DNA from: Flavobacterium ginsengisoli
GTDB lineage: Bacteria; Bacteroidota; Bacteroidia; Flavobacteriales; Flavobacteriaceae
Direction: 5' to 3'
Assembly (NCBI RefSeq): GCF_029625315.1
Contig: NZ_CP121110.1
Location: 921,501 to 985,500 of the forward strand
Length of the DNA: 64,000 bases
A program made the translations under genes and the position numbers. The notes beneath the pieces are model-generated. The model saw nothing but the letters and a program-made list of their open reading frames with translations. It did not search any database and was not told the DNA's origin. Of this stretch, positions 1 through 8,954 are shown piece after piece. Each line of letters starts with the position of its first letter. The stretch's first letter is position 1.

Positions 1-454
1 CGGCTAGAAAAACTTTTGTTTTTTGTCCGCCGCTTAAAGTTTCCATTTTCTGATTCAGATCCAAATCATGCAATTGCCAATAAGACAGAGCTTCATTACA
101 GCGTTCTTCAATCGTCCAGTCGTCATCTAACAATTGAAGATTTTCTTCAGTCACAGTACCTTCAAGTATTTCTTTAAGTGAACTTATTTTTTCCTTTATG
201 TGCAAAGCTTCAGCAACCGTAAAATCGTTAAACTGACCAAACAATTGTGGAACAAAATAAGGTTTAGAATTCTGAATTATCTGTCCTGAAAAAGGCTGTA
301 ATTCACCAGCAATAATTTTTAAAAGTGTAGATTTTCCAACACCATTATTTCCAACCAAAGCGGTTTTATCGTGATTGTTTAGCGTAAAGCTAATGTTTTG
401 AAACAGCATGTCTTTATTCTCATGCTGATATGAGATATTTTGAAGAATAAGCAT
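1..454 (-). CDS. ABC-F family ATPase, N-terminal part (gene runs off the window start)
   Basis: The reading frame is open from the ATG at 454 to the window edge, about 151 codons. It begins MLILQNISYQHENKDM, has a Walker A motif GNNGVGKST near residue 40, and reaches the ABC signature LSGGQKTKVFLA at the window edge. There are no membrane segments, so this is a soluble ATPase of the ABC-F type (ribosome-associated translation factor or antibiotic-protection protein) rather than a transporter subunit. The second ATPase domain, expected downstream, is outside the window, so the subfamily cannot be assigned. An 11-bp perfect inverted repeat sits about 30 bp upstream of the start. Confidence 0.85.
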   Translation of the reverse strand, partial: MLILQNISYQHENKDMLFQNISFTLNNHDKTALVGNNGVGKSTLLKIIAGELQPFSGQIIQNSKPYFVPQLFGQFNDFTVAEALHIKEKISSLKEILEGTVTEENLQLLDDDWTIEERCNEALSYWQLHDLDLNQKMETLSGGQKTKVFLA

Positions 455-483
455 AATTCCTTTCTTTTAAAGATAAATAATCT

Positions 484-507
484 AGCGACCACAAAGTTGT
501 GGTCGCT
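484..507. repeat. Perfect inverted repeat upstream of the ABC-F gene
   Basis: The arms AGCGACCACAA and TTGTGGTCGCT are separated by only 2 bp. No T-run follows on either strand, so it does not look like an intrinsic terminator. It lies in the 5' region of the ABC-F gene and could be an operator or an mRNA hairpin. Confidence 0.6.
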
Positions 508-596
508 TACTACATTTTCCTGAAAGAAATTATTTTTCACATATGCCAGTACTTATTTTAAGAAGTGCAAAGATATTTATTTTAACTTTAAAAATC

Positions 597-633
597 AAAA
601 AACCATTCTTTACAATTGTAGCGAATGGTTTTT
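597..633 (-). terminator. Intrinsic terminator of the lipoprotein gene
   Basis: The stem AAAAACCATTC/GAATGGTTTTT (598-608 and 623-633) lies about 27 bp past the stop of the minus-strand lipoprotein gene and ends in a T-run on that strand. Confidence 0.7.
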
Positions 634-659
634 GTACTGAATTACGATGTAATTCTTAT

Positions 660-1031
660 TTAAATTTTATCAAATGTTAGTTTGGCTTCTTTGGTGTCTA
701 AAATTAACTTATCATCTGTTATAGTACTTTCACAAACGTAAGGCGTTCCAACTTCGTCTTTTATAACTAGTTTTTTACCTTTTTCTGTTAGCGCATAAGT
801 TCCGTCTGTGATTTCACGAAGCAAATATCCTGTTACATGCCCATCTTCAGTAAAAGTAAGCATCCCGTTGGTTAAAATTGCGTTTTTTGTAGAATCAGAA
901 ACAGTTTCTTTTGGTTCTACAGCAGTAACTTTCCATGAATTCACAAGCTTGTCTCTTTTACGATGGCATGAAACAATTAATACGACGACAGCAATGGCAA
1001 TTACGAGGGTAAATAATTTAGAGTTTTTCAT
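660..1031 (-). CDS. Small lipoprotein, lipocalin-like
   Basis: A longer ORF starts at 1100, but the start chosen is the ATG at 1031 (MKNSKLFTLVIAI), which gives a typical lipoprotein signal: a lysine, a hydrophobic stretch and the lipobox LIVSC at about residues 18-22. The mature part, about 100 residues, has a lipocalin-like pattern (NSWKV, GMLTFTEDGHVTGY, GTYALTEKGKKLVI, LILDT). This resembles the small lipocalin-like lipoproteins common in Flavobacteriaceae. It probably sits in a membrane facing the periplasm. The gene is monocistronic with its own terminator. Ligand and function are unknown. Confidence 0.7.
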   Translation of the reverse strand: MKNSKLFTLVIAIAVVVLIVSCHRKRDKLVNSWKVTAVEPKETVSDSTKNAILTNGMLTFTEDGHVTGYLLREITDGTYALTEKGKKLVIKDEVGTPYVCESTITDDKLILDTKEAKLTFDKI

Positions 1032-1247
1032 GATTTTGTGATTAAAAGTTAAACAGGAAAAAGTTACAAAAAAAAATAACATTAAAATATTCGGAATCAA
1101 ATATTTATAAAGTTTTTTTTTACTTCTTAAATCGAATAGCTTTTAATTTGAAAAGTCTTTGTTTATGGGACTTTTACTGACAACCAATCACTTAAGTATT
1201 GACTATTACAGTAATTAAAAATTACAAAATAGACACTTTGAGACAGG

Positions 1248-2180
1248 TTAATTAAGAGTCAAAGCTCCCAAAATTTCCTCATACATAAAAGGGCCGCCAG
1301 GATAAGTTGCAGTATAATCTAGATTCATCCAGACTTGTCCACGTTCGTCTATGTGGTAGTGTAATTTTTTGCCGTAGCTTTCTTTTACAAAAAGAACATT
1401 TTTGATCAAATAATTGACTTTTTCTAGATCAATCATCGAACCAATTAAAATTTCGGGATAAATATGTCCTTTGGTATGAATAAGGCGAGGAGTTCCGCCA
1501 ATTGCTCGTACAGCTGCCGCCATCAAAATAGAGTGATCATCGCAATCGCCTGAAAAATATTCAAGAGATTCGCTGGCAGTTGCGATGTAATCACCTTCTT
1601 TTGGATCGTTTACATAATTCCATCTGCTGTTTATTTCTTTAAAAACTGCAAAACACTGAATTATAGTTCGATAATCTGAATAGCCTCTAATCTTTTTAAA
1701 ATGCTTTGTAGTCGCCATAATGGCAAAATTTCGCACTTTAGGATTTTGGTATTCTATAGCATTTATAATCTTTGATTTATTAGGAAACGGAAGCAGTTTT
1801 GCTACAATAATGTCCTGCGGATAAGGATTATCAGACATGGTGTAAATCATAGAATTGTAATCTTCTGAGATTTCGCTAAAACCGTAATTTCCAATAACCG
1901 ATCCGTAAAATAGAATTATCAAGTAAACGGCAACACATAAAATAATTATTGTTCTGAGATACATCAGAAGAAAAAATATGACTGCAAAAACAAAAATAAA
2001 GATGAATACGCGATCGAGATTGAACGCCCATTCTAAATCTATTAAATTTTGATGCAGAATGATGAAAATCGGAATTGTAATTAAAAGACTTAAAATCGAA
2101 ATAATAATCCTGTCCCACGGTGATTTCACCTGTAGCTTGGATTTTAAATACGGTAAGTCAATTTTAGGGAATTTCATCAT
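1248..2180 (-). CDS. Membrane protein with transglutaminase-like (papain-fold) domain
   Basis: About 310 residues. The upstream in-frame TTG at 2189 is less likely than the ATG at 2180. The N-terminus has two or three membrane segments (around residues 25-45, 53-75 and 78-98). The soluble C-terminal domain has a transglutaminase-like core: FSGDCDDHSILMAAAVRAIGG with the candidate nucleophile Cys, followed by KGHIYPEILIG with the candidate His. Members of this fold in bacteria are often cysteine proteases or peptide-modifying enzymes. The substrate is unknown. It starts about 18 bp downstream of the binding-protein gene on the same strand, so the two are probably co-transcribed. Confidence 0.75.
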   Translation of the reverse strand: MMKFPKIDLPYLKSKLQVKSPWDRIIISILSLLITIPIFIILHQNLIDLEWAFNLDRVFIFIFVFAVIFFLLMYLRTIIILCVAVYLIILFYGSVIGNYGFSEISEDYNSMIYTMSDNPYPQDIIVAKLLPFPNKSKIINAIEYQNPKVRNFAIMATTKHFKKIRGYSDYRTIIQCFAVFKEINSRWNYVNDPKEGDYIATASESLEYFSGDCDDHSILMAAAVRAIGGTPRLIHTKGHIYPEILIGSMIDLEKVNYLIKNVLFVKESYGKKLHYHIDERGQVWMNLDYTATYPGGPFMYEEILGALTLN

Positions 2181-2198
2181 ACGAATCAAAAAGCAGTA

Positions 2199-3050
2199 TT
2201 ACAATGCTTTTACTGTTTCTACAAAAATACTTTTTTTATCAATAATTCCCAGATCAAATAATTGATTTTGAATTTTATTAAAAGATTTTTCTGTCAAATT
2301 TTTTTGTGACCACTGAGTCAATTTTAGCCATTCTTTAATATCTTCTGCTTTTTGATTAAAAAGCTTTGATAATTTCTTGTCGATTTCTGGAATCTCTTTA
2401 AAATCAACTGTTGTTTTGTTGATTATTTTGAGAATCATTTCTACTGTTTTGGCGTTTTTTTTTAAAAACTCATCACGGCCTACAATTATAAATGAAGGCC
2501 AAGGAGTAGGGCAGTCGTCAATTCTTCTAAAAACTCCTTTATCTACAAGAGGTTTTGTCATAAAACGTTCCCACATAAAATAATCGGCTTTCTTGCTTGT
2601 TAAAGCATCCACAGCACCATCAATAGTGTTTACAATTTCAAACTCAAGATCATCCATTTCCCAGCCTTGTTCATTTGCATTTACATAAGCCATCAATTGT
2701 GATCCAGAACCAATTCTCGAAATTGCCACTTTTTTATTTTTAAGATCTTTTAAGGTCTGAAAATCAGATTTTGCATCAACGTGAATTCCCCAAATTAAAG
2801 GAGATTGCACATAAATCTGAACAATTTTACTCGGATTTCCAGCCGAAATATCTTTTAAAATTCCTTCGGTCAAAATAACAGCAAGATCTGTTTCTCCATC
2901 ACGAAGCATTTGGCACATTTTACCCGTTCCTTCGGGCACATTTGTCCATTGTAAGTCGATGTTCTCTTCTTCAAATTCACCATTTTCAATGCATAGATGC
3001 CACGGCAAATTGAAGTGTTCTGGAACACCCGCAATTTTGACAGTTTTCAT
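2199..3050 (-). CDS. Periplasmic-binding-fold (NMT1/SsuA-like) protein without signal peptide
   Basis: 283 residues starting MKTVKIAGVPEHFNLPWHL. The sequence follows the type-2 periplasmic binding fold used by SsuA, ThiY and NMT1: an early ligand-pocket strand, LRDGETDLAVILTEG, KKVAISRIGSGSQLMAY, and a later ALTSKKADYFMWE. Unlike transporter binding proteins it has no signal peptide or lipobox, and no ABC permease or ATPase gene is nearby. A cytoplasmic sensor or enzyme role is therefore possible. The gene precedes the transglutaminase-like gene with a short gap. The assignment to the fold is firm; the ligand is unknown. Confidence 0.75.
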   Translation of the reverse strand: MKTVKIAGVPEHFNLPWHLCIENGEFEEENIDLQWTNVPEGTGKMCQMLRDGETDLAVILTEGILKDISAGNPSKIVQIYVQSPLIWGIHVDAKSDFQTLKDLKNKKVAISRIGSGSQLMAYVNANEQGWEMDDLEFEIVNTIDGAVDALTSKKADYFMWERFMTKPLVDKGVFRRIDDCPTPWPSFIIVGRDEFLKKNAKTVEMILKIINKTTVDFKEIPEIDKKLSKLFNQKAEDIKEWLKLTQWSQKNLTEKSFNKIQNQLFDLGIIDKKSIFVETVKAL

Positions 3051-3104
3051 TTATTTTAAGTTTAAGTTAAGTTGATTGGTATGCGTAATCTTATCGTTAT
3101 TAGT

Positions 3105-3582
3105 TTAGTTTTTTAATAAATCTGCCCTATGTTTTTCTGAAAGGCAAGGTTCTGCAAATTCAATAATATCTTGTGATTCGTATTCACTCAATAGATTTCT
3201 TACCAAAGAATAATCTACATCTTTGGCTATTTCTGCTTGCAAAAAAAGTTTCATTTAATCCTTCAGACAAACAATTTATTGCTTTTAATTTTTCGCGAAT
3301 AATTTCTTTATCAAAACCTTTTTCTAAAACAGCAATCTGAACAATCGAATTTCCAGAGTTTTGAATCGTTTTTCTATGCATGAAACGTTCTTCTGTTTCG
3401 TCATATTCTGCATAAAAAATATCATCAGTAGCAATTAAAGGGCCGAAAAAAGGGATATTATCCAACTTAAAAAGTCCTTTTTCTAAATCTATAATTTCTG
3501 CCCACATCGTTTCAGAAACCACTTCGTCTAGATAATCACTGTAGTATTTAAATAATATTTTCTTGTGAGTTTCTTGTTCCAT
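3105..3582 (-). pseudogene. DUF4265-like protein, frame disrupted near the C-terminus
   Basis: The uninterrupted frame gives 132 residues ending abnormally (3184-3582). It begins MEQETHKKILFKYYSDYL and has the DUF4265-like segment ETMWAEIIDLEKGLFKLDN. Removing one base at GCTTGC (3235-3240, plus strand) restores a continuation through DVDYSLVRNLLSEYES and IIEFAEPCLSEKHR to a stop at 3105, about 158 residues, matching the expected tail of the family. The start overlaps the stop of the VOC gene by 1 nt (TAATG), so they are translationally coupled. Cytoplasmic, function unknown. The break looks like a sequence error, not decay. Confidence 0.7.
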
Positions 3583-3974
3583 TATTCAATTTCGCTGATT
3601 ACAGCTTTTAAAGGTGATATTACGATTCTATAGCCATCTGGATCCTGAATCATTTTTCCATTTTCATTCCAAAACGGATTCAGTGCATGTATAACTGCAA
3701 TATTATACTTTGGTAATTTATTTACTAATTTATCGTAATCTGCAATAGTTTTAGGGTATAAAACCATTACATCATCTTCATCAAAAGTATGCTTGGCCGG
3801 TACTTCAGATTGTGTAAACTCAAAATGCCAGTCTAAGCCCGGTTTTCCTATGAAAATACCATCATAATTATTATGATTCTCAAACCCGCCCAATCGTTCA
3901 AAACCGAGTACATCTACATAAAAATTCTCAATTTTCTCTAAATCATTTGTATGTCGCGCAACCCGTAAAAACAT
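3582..3974 (-). CDS. VOC (glyoxalase/bleomycin-resistance) superfamily protein
   Basis: 130 residues starting MFLRVARHTNDLEKIENFY. It has the VOC pattern: N-terminal ARHT, FYVDVLGFERLGGF, GKPGLDWHFEFTQS, and a C-terminal QDPDGYRIVIS that supplies the usual final metal-binding region. Members are metal-dependent isomerases, dioxygenases or resistance proteins; the substrate cannot be read from the sequence. It lies 4 bp after the DinB gene and overlaps the DUF4265 gene by 1 nt, so it is in a tight operon. Confidence 0.8.
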   Translation of the reverse strand: MFLRVARHTNDLEKIENFYVDVLGFERLGGFENHNNYDGIFIGKPGLDWHFEFTQSEVPAKHTFDEDDVMVLYPKTIADYDKLVNKLPKYNIAVIHALNPFWNENGKMIQDPDGYRIVISPLKAVISEIE

Positions 3975-3978
3975 AATT

Positions 3979-4422
3979 TTATGACTTTATTTGATTAATA
4001 TGATGCTCTAAATGTTCTACATAATCGGTCATTATAAACCGTAAATCAGCTAGAGATCCATCGCCAAAATCAATTTCATACTCTAAAGCTTTTGGATCAA
4101 CTGTTTTCATCAGTCTTACAAGCTGTTTATTTATGACAAACCATAATTGCGTAAGCTCCTCAATATCCATTGTCTGATACTTATTTATATCTACTAAAGC
4201 ATCTGGATCGTAAGTTCTTCTTTGATAAGGTTTGTCAACATAATTAATTTCTGTAAAACGGACAAGATTATGGACGGCTGAATCTACCAAATGACCTATA
4301 ATTTCTTTCTTAGACCATTTTTTAGGTTTTCTTTCTTCTAAAATTTTCTGGTCTATTATTGGAAAATAATGTACATTTTCGTTCAATAATTTTTCAAATT
4401 TGAGAATAACACTTTCCATCAA
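3979..4422 (-). CDS. DinB-like four-helix protein
   Basis: 147 residues, starting MMESVILKFEKLL. The helical DinB/YfiT pattern is visible: KKWSKKEIIGHLVDSAVHNL with the first conserved His, and TDYVEHLEHHINQI with the C-terminal His pair. These three histidines usually bind a metal. DinB-like proteins are metal-dependent thiol transferases or hydrolases of unclear substrate. It follows the nucleoside phosphorylase gene by about 12 bp and precedes the VOC gene by 4 bp, which supports one transcript. Confidence 0.8.
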   Translation of the reverse strand: MMESVILKFEKLLNENVHYFPIIDQKILEERKPKKWSKKEIIGHLVDSAVHNLVRFTEINYVDKPYQRRTYDPDALVDINKYQTMDIEELTQLWFVINKQLVRLMKTVDPKALEYEIDFGDGSLADLRFIMTDYVEHLEHHINQIKS

Positions 4423-4434
4423 TTTGCCAATTAA

Positions 4435-5304
4435 TTAGTTTCCTGCCAATTTATTTAATGTGTAAGCAATCAATTCATCTACAGCTTTGTACGGATCCTC
4501 ACTAAAAGTTCCGCTAGCACGATTTGCAATAATAGCGTTAAGCGATAATGCATTGTGTCCTAATAGCGCAGAAAGACCATAGATTGCCGCTGTTTCCATT
4601 TCTAAATTAGTGATTTTAGTTTCATTAAAACTAAAATTATCCATTTTATTATTCAATTCTTCGTCTTGAATATTTAAACGTAAAACCCTTCCTTGCGGAC
4701 CGTAGAATCCACCGGCTGTTGCGGTAATGCCTTTGAAAATTCGATCTGATTCGATTAATTTTTCTAATTTTTCAGAACATTGTGTAACATAAGGTTTCCC
4801 TTTTTTAGGATCCCAATTGGTATGTTTTACAAATGCATCTTCAATTTCTGTAATAGAAACATCATCTATTAAATAGGAGCGAAGCATATTGTCTAATCCT
4901 AACCCGAACTTTGACATCACGAAACTGTCTACAGGAATATCTTCCTGCAAAGAACCTGACGTTCCTATTCTGATAATATTTAAAGAAGTTAATTTTTCTT
5001 TTGGCTGACGCGTTTTTAAATCAATATTTACTAAAGCGTCTAATTCGTTTAATACAATATCAATATTATCAGGTCCAATTCCTGTAGAAACTACAGAGAT
5101 TCTTTTTCCCTTGTAAATACCGGTTTGAGTCTTAAATTCTCTTTTTTGAGCTGAATGTTCGATTGAATCGAAAAATTGAGTGATTTTTTCAACTCTGTTT
5201 TGATCACCAACAAAAATAATGTCGTGTGCTATATGTTCTGGACGAAGGTTTAAGTGGTAAACACTTCCGTCTGGATTTAATATCAATTCTGAAGATTGTA
5301 TCAT
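4435..5304 (-). CDS. Nucleoside phosphorylase (uridine phosphorylase-like)
   Basis: 289 residues starting MIQSSELILNPDGSVYHL. The phosphorylase-superfamily signatures are present: IIFVGDQNRVEKI near residue 30 (phosphate-binding region), STGIGPDNIDIVLNEL, IRIGTSGSLQEDIPVDSFV, and NLEMETAAIYGLSALLGH (the Glu-Met-Glu that binds ribose). It cleaves a nucleoside with phosphate to base and ribose-1-phosphate in the cytoplasm. Which nucleoside cannot be settled from sequence. It is the first gene of a probable minus-strand operon with DinB, VOC and DUF4265. Confidence 0.85.
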   Translation of the reverse strand: MIQSSELILNPDGSVYHLNLRPEHIAHDIIFVGDQNRVEKITQFFDSIEHSAQKREFKTQTGIYKGKRISVVSTGIGPDNIDIVLNELDALVNIDLKTRQPKEKLTSLNIIRIGTSGSLQEDIPVDSFVMSKFGLGLDNMLRSYLIDDVSITEIEDAFVKHTNWDPKKGKPYVTQCSEKLEKLIESDRIFKGITATAGGFYGPQGRVLRLNIQDEELNNKMDNFSFNETKITNLEMETAAIYGLSALLGHNALSLNAIIANRASGTFSEDPYKAVDELIAYTLNKLAGN

Positions 5305-5391
5305 TTTTTTTAAGTTGCTAAGGTTCTGAGATACTGAGGCTCTAAGTTTTTTTCAATGTTTCAGGTTAGTCGAATAACTTGAAACCTAAAA
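5303..5391. repeat. Intergenic inverted repeats
   Basis: This spacer holds TTGCTAAGGTTCTGAGATA (near 5315-5333) and a GTTTCAGGTTA ... TAACTTGAAACC inverted repeat (about 5359-5391). Similar words recur at 8952-9030 and 61640-61680 (first type) and at 16171-16314 (second type). Confidence 0.55.
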
Positions 5392-5395
5392 CTTT

Positions 5396-5728
5396 TTAGC
5401 CTCCAACTCGTTTCGTTTTGAATCCTTTTTCTTTAAGGATTGCCATTATTTTATCTCGGTAATCGCCTTGAATTATAATCGAATCGTCTTTAAAAGTTCC
5501 GCCAACGCTTAATTTGGTTTTGATTTCTTTGGCTAAGATTTTAAAATCTTCATCTGAGCCTTCGTAACCTTCAATTATAGTTGTTGGTTTTCCTTTTCTT
5601 TTTTCAAATTTACAAATCATAGGTTCTTTCTGAACGTACAAAACATGATCTTGTTCTTCAACTTGCTCAGGTTCATTTGTTTCTACGTGATCTGGAAATA
5701 GATTCTTTAATTGATCTTTTAAGTCCAT
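5396..5728 (-). CDS. SUI1/YciH-type translation initiation factor
   Basis: 110 residues. The N-terminal third is acidic and poorly conserved (MDLKDQLKNLFPDHVETNE). The C-terminal SUI1 fold is clear: KRKGKPTTIIEGYEG, LAKEIKTKLSVGGTFKDD, IIIQGDYRDKIMAILKEKGF and the closing KTKRVGG. SUI1/eIF1-like proteins act at start-codon selection on the ribosome; in bacteria (YciH) the role is minor and stress-related. The gene stands alone between the oxygenase and the phosphorylase. Confidence 0.85.
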   Translation of the reverse strand: MDLKDQLKNLFPDHVETNEPEQVEEQDHVLYVQKEPMICKFEKRKGKPTTIIEGYEGSDEDFKILAKEIKTKLSVGGTFKDDSIIIQGDYRDKIMAILKEKGFKTKRVGG

Positions 5729-5838
5729 ATTTTTTTATTCTAAAAATAAATTCCAAGCATAAAGATATTTAAAAATTAAATTCCAAACCCCAAGAAAAGC
5801 TCGGAATTTGGAATTTTAATTTTAAAAATTATGTAAGT

Positions 5839-6789
5839 CTATTTTTTGATTAAACCTAGCTCCACTAAACGTTCGTATAAGAATTCGCCCGCAGTAATAT
5901 CTTCGTATTTCTTTGGGTTTTCAGCATCAATACAATTTTCAAGACAATCTAAGCGCATATCGCTAACAGGATGCATAAAAAATGGAATTGAATAACGTGA
6001 AGTTCCCCACAATTCTCTTGGTGGATTTACCACTTGGTGAATTGTAGATTTTAATTTATTGTTGGTGTGTCTAGACAACATATCACCAACATTGATTACT
6101 AATTCATCATCTTCAGCAATAGCATCAATCCAGTCGCCATTATGATTTTGAACTTGTAAACCTTTACCCTGAGCTCCCATCAACAAAGTAATTAAGTTGA
6201 TATCGCCGTGAGCAGCTGCGCGAATCGCATTTTCTGGTTCAGAAGTAATAGGAGGATAGTGGATTGGTCTTAAAATTGAGTTTCCTTCTTTTGCATAATT
6301 ATCAAAATAAAACTCATCTAGACCTAAATGTAAAGCCAAAGCTCTTAAAACATAAACCCCTGTTTTCTCCAATTTTTGATACGCTTCTTTACCAACTACA
6401 TTAAAACGTGGTAATTCGGTAACTTCAACATTGTCTGGGTATTCTGAAGCCCATCTTGAATCTTTGTCAACGTATTGGCCAAAGTGCCAAAATTCTTTTA
6501 AGTCTCCTTCTTTACGTCCTTTAGCATGCTCTTTTCCAAAAGAAACATAACCTCTCTGTCCGCCGATTCCAGGAATTTCATATTTATGCTTAGTTTCTAT
6601 TGGCAAGGCGAAAAAGTTTCTAATTTCACCATAAAGTTCGTTTACCAATTGATCATCAAGGAAATGACCTTTTAAGGCTACGAAGCCAATGTTTTCAAAT
6701 GCACTGCCGATTTCATTTACAAATTTTTGTTTACGTTTCGGGTCGTCCGAAAGGAAATCACGTAAGTCTACACTAGGAATGTTTTGCAT
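5839..6789 (-). CDS. 2-oxoglutarate/Fe(II) oxygenase, isopenicillin-N-synthase family
   Basis: 316 residues. It has the family's N-terminal DIOX_N region (IPSVDLRDFLSDDPKRKQKF) and the C-terminal double-stranded beta-helix with the iron triad: His and Asp in AAAHGDINLITLL and a distal His in LKSTIHQVVNPP. The RYSIPFF segment supplies the Arg-x-Ser that binds 2-oxoglutarate. It is a soluble oxygenase with unknown substrate; length is normal for the family. It stands between SUI1 (same strand) and the divergent E1 dehydrogenase gene. Confidence 0.85.
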   Translation of the reverse strand: MQNIPSVDLRDFLSDDPKRKQKFVNEIGSAFENIGFVALKGHFLDDQLVNELYGEIRNFFALPIETKHKYEIPGIGGQRGYVSFGKEHAKGRKEGDLKEFWHFGQYVDKDSRWASEYPDNVEVTELPRFNVVGKEAYQKLEKTGVYVLRALALHLGLDEFYFDNYAKEGNSILRPIHYPPITSEPENAIRAAAHGDINLITLLMGAQGKGLQVQNHNGDWIDAIAEDDELVINVGDMLSRHTNNKLKSTIHQVVNPPRELWGTSRYSIPFFMHPVSDMRLDCLENCIDAENPKKYEDITAGEFLYERLVELGLIKK

Positions 6790-6945
6790 ACTTTACATTT
6801 TTTATTTTAAAGAAAAAAGGTGTCATAAGCACCTTTCGCTAACAAAGGTAGATAATATTTTAGAAAATAATCTTAAGCTCAGGCATTAAAAGCTGATTTC
6901 TGATTAAAATTAATTTTAAAAACCAATAAAATTGATGCAATTTGT

Positions 6946-6953
6946 TATATTTG
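6946..6953 (+). promoter_or_regulatory. Putative -7 promoter box for the E1 gene
   Basis: TATATTTG matches the Bacteroidota consensus TAnnTTTG and lies 24 bp before the ATG at 6978. No clear TTTG -33 element at the usual spacing. Confidence 0.5.
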
Positions 6954-6977
6954 AAACACTAAAAAACAAAAAATTAC

Positions 6978-8954
6978 ATGATTTTTTACCGACAAAACCT
7001 TTCTGACACTGAATTATTAGATTTATATAAAAAAATATTAAAGCCTAGATTGATTGAAGAAAAGATGCTAATCTTGATTCGTCAAGGAAAAGTTTCTAAA
7101 TGGTTTTCTGGAATAGGGCAAGAAGCTATCGCTGTTGGTGTAACGGCTGTTTTAGATCAGTCAGAATACATACTTCCAATGCACCGAAATCTTGGTGTTT
7201 TTACAACTAGAGAAGTTCCTCTTCATCGTTTGTTTTCGCAATGGCAAGGAAAGGCAAATGGTTTTACAAAAGGACGAGACAGAAGTTTCCATTTTGGAAC
7301 GCAAGAATACAATATTATAGGAATGATTTCGCATTTGGGTCCACAATTAGGAATTGCTGACGGAATCGCACTTGCAAATAAACTTCAAGACAATAAAAAA
7401 ATTACGGCTGTTTTTACGGGAGAAGGCGGAACAAGCGAAGGTGATTTTCATGAAGCATTGAATATTGTCGCGGTTTGGAAACTTCCGGTAATGTTTATTG
7501 TAGAAAATAACGGTTACGGACTTTCGACACCAACTAACGAACAATATGCTTGCGAAAACCTTGCTGATAAAGGAATTGGCTACGGAATTGAAAGCTGGAT
7601 CGTTGACGGAAATAATATTGTTGAAGTCTACAATAAATTGTCTAAACTTAAAAAAGAAATGCAGGAAGATCCACGCCCAATTTTGTTGGAGTTTAAGACT
7701 TTTAGAATGCGAGGACACGAAGAGGCAAGCGGCACAAAATATGTTCCTCAAGATTTAATGGACCAATGGGAACTTAGAGATCCTGTTACAAATTACAGAA
7801 AATATTTGACTGAAATTGGAATTCTAAATGCTGAACAAGACGAACAATTTCATGCTGAAATAAAACAAGAAATTGATGAAAATTGGGCATTGGCAAATGC
7901 TGAACCTGAAATCGAACCAACTTATAGTGGAGAATTAGATGATGTTTACAAACCATTTCAATATGAAGGATATACCCATAATTCTGATTCTACAAATATT
8001 CGTTTTATTGATGCTATTCGTAATGGTTTAGAGCAATCTATGTGGCGCCATAAAAACTTGGTTATTATGGGACAGGACATTGCTGAATATGGCGGAGCAT
8101 TTAAAATTACAGAAGGTTTTGTTGATGCTTTTGGAAAAGATCGTGTACGGAACACACCAATTTGCGAAAGTGCTGTAATTTCAACAGGAATGGGATTATC
8201 TATAAACGGATACAAAGCAATTATAGAAATGCAATTTGCCGATTTTGTTTCTACTGGATTTAACCCAATTGTGAATCTATTAGCAAAATCTCATTATCGC
8301 TGGGGCGAAAAAGCAGATGTTGTCGTTAGAATGCCTTGCGGAGGCGGAACTCAAGCTGGTCCATTCCATTCGCAAACCAATGAAGCTTGGTTTACTAAAA
8401 CTCCAGGTTTAAAAGTAGTTTATCCAGCATTTCCTTACGATGCAAAAGGTCTTTTAAATACTTCGATTAATGATCCAAATCCTGTTTTATTCTTCGAACA
8501 TAAATTATTGTACAGAAGTATTTATCAAGATGTTCCAACTGACTATTACACTATTCCTTTAGGTAAAGCTGCTTTGGTTAAAGAAGGAAGATCGGTAACG
8601 ATTATTTCATTTGGAGCCGCAGTTCATTGGGCTTTAGACACATTGGCGAAACATCCAGAAATTGATGCCGATTTAATAGATTTAAGAACTTTACAGCCTT
8701 TAGACACAGAAACAATTTTCGCTTCAGTTAAAAAAACAGGAAAAGCTATAATTTTTCAAGAAGACACACTGTTTGGTGGAATCGCAAGTGATATTTCGGC
8801 TTTAATTATGGAAAACTGCTTTGAGTATCTAGACGCTCCTGTAAAACGTGTAGCGAGTTTAGATTCACCTATTCCTTTTACTAAAGCACTAGAAGATCAG
8901 TTTTTACCAAAAAACAGATTTGAACAAGTTTTGTTAGAATTGATAAAATACTAA
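6978..8954 (+). CDS. Branched-chain 2-oxoacid dehydrogenase E1, fused alpha and beta subunits
   Basis: 658 residues. The first half is the E1 alpha domain with the thiamine diphosphate motif GEGGTSEGDFHEAL ... IVENNGYGLST near residues 145-180. The second half, from about residue 335, is the E1 beta domain (GQDIAEYGGAFKITEGF, RMPCGGGTQAGPFHSQ and a transketolase C-terminal part ending FEQVLLELIKY). It decarboxylates branched-chain 2-oxoacids and passes the acyl group to an E2 lipoyl protein, which is not in the window. Alpha-beta fusion is familiar in Bacteroidota. The gene is monocistronic, followed by an oppositely oriented oxidoreductase. Confidence 0.9.
   Translation: MIFYRQNLSDTELLDLYKKILKPRLIEEKMLILIRQGKVSKWFSGIGQEAIAVGVTAVLDQSEYILPMHRNLGVFTTREVPLHRLFSQWQGKANGFTKGRDRSFHFGTQEYNIIGMISHLGPQLGIADGIALANKLQDNKKITAVFTGEGGTSEGDFHEALNIVAVWKLPVMFIVENNGYGLSTPTNEQYACENLADKGIGYGIESWIVDGNNIVEVYNKLSKLKKEMQEDPRPILLEFKTFRMRGHEEASGTKYVPQDLMDQWELRDPVTNYRKYLTEIGILNAEQDEQFHAEIKQEIDENWALANAEPEIEPTYSGELDDVYKPFQYEGYTHNSDSTNIRFIDAIRNGLEQSMWRHKNLVIMGQDIAEYGGAFKITEGFVDAFGKDRVRNTPICESAVISTGMGLSINGYKAIIEMQFADFVSTGFNPIVNLLAKSHYRWGEKADVVVRMPCGGGTQAGPFHSQTNEAWFTKTPGLKVVYPAFPYDAKGLLNTSINDPNPVLFFEHKLLYRSIYQDVPTDYYTIPLGKAALVKEGRSVTIISFGAAVHWALDTLAKHPEIDADLIDLRTLQPLDTETIFASVKKTGKAIIFQEDTLFGGIASDISALIMENCFEYLDAPVKRVASLDSPIPFTKALEDQFLPKNRFEQVLLELIKY

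Noticed and set aside
2377..2583. Small plus-strand ORF opposite the binding-fold gene
   Set aside because: Shadow of the minus-strand gene; no independent start context.
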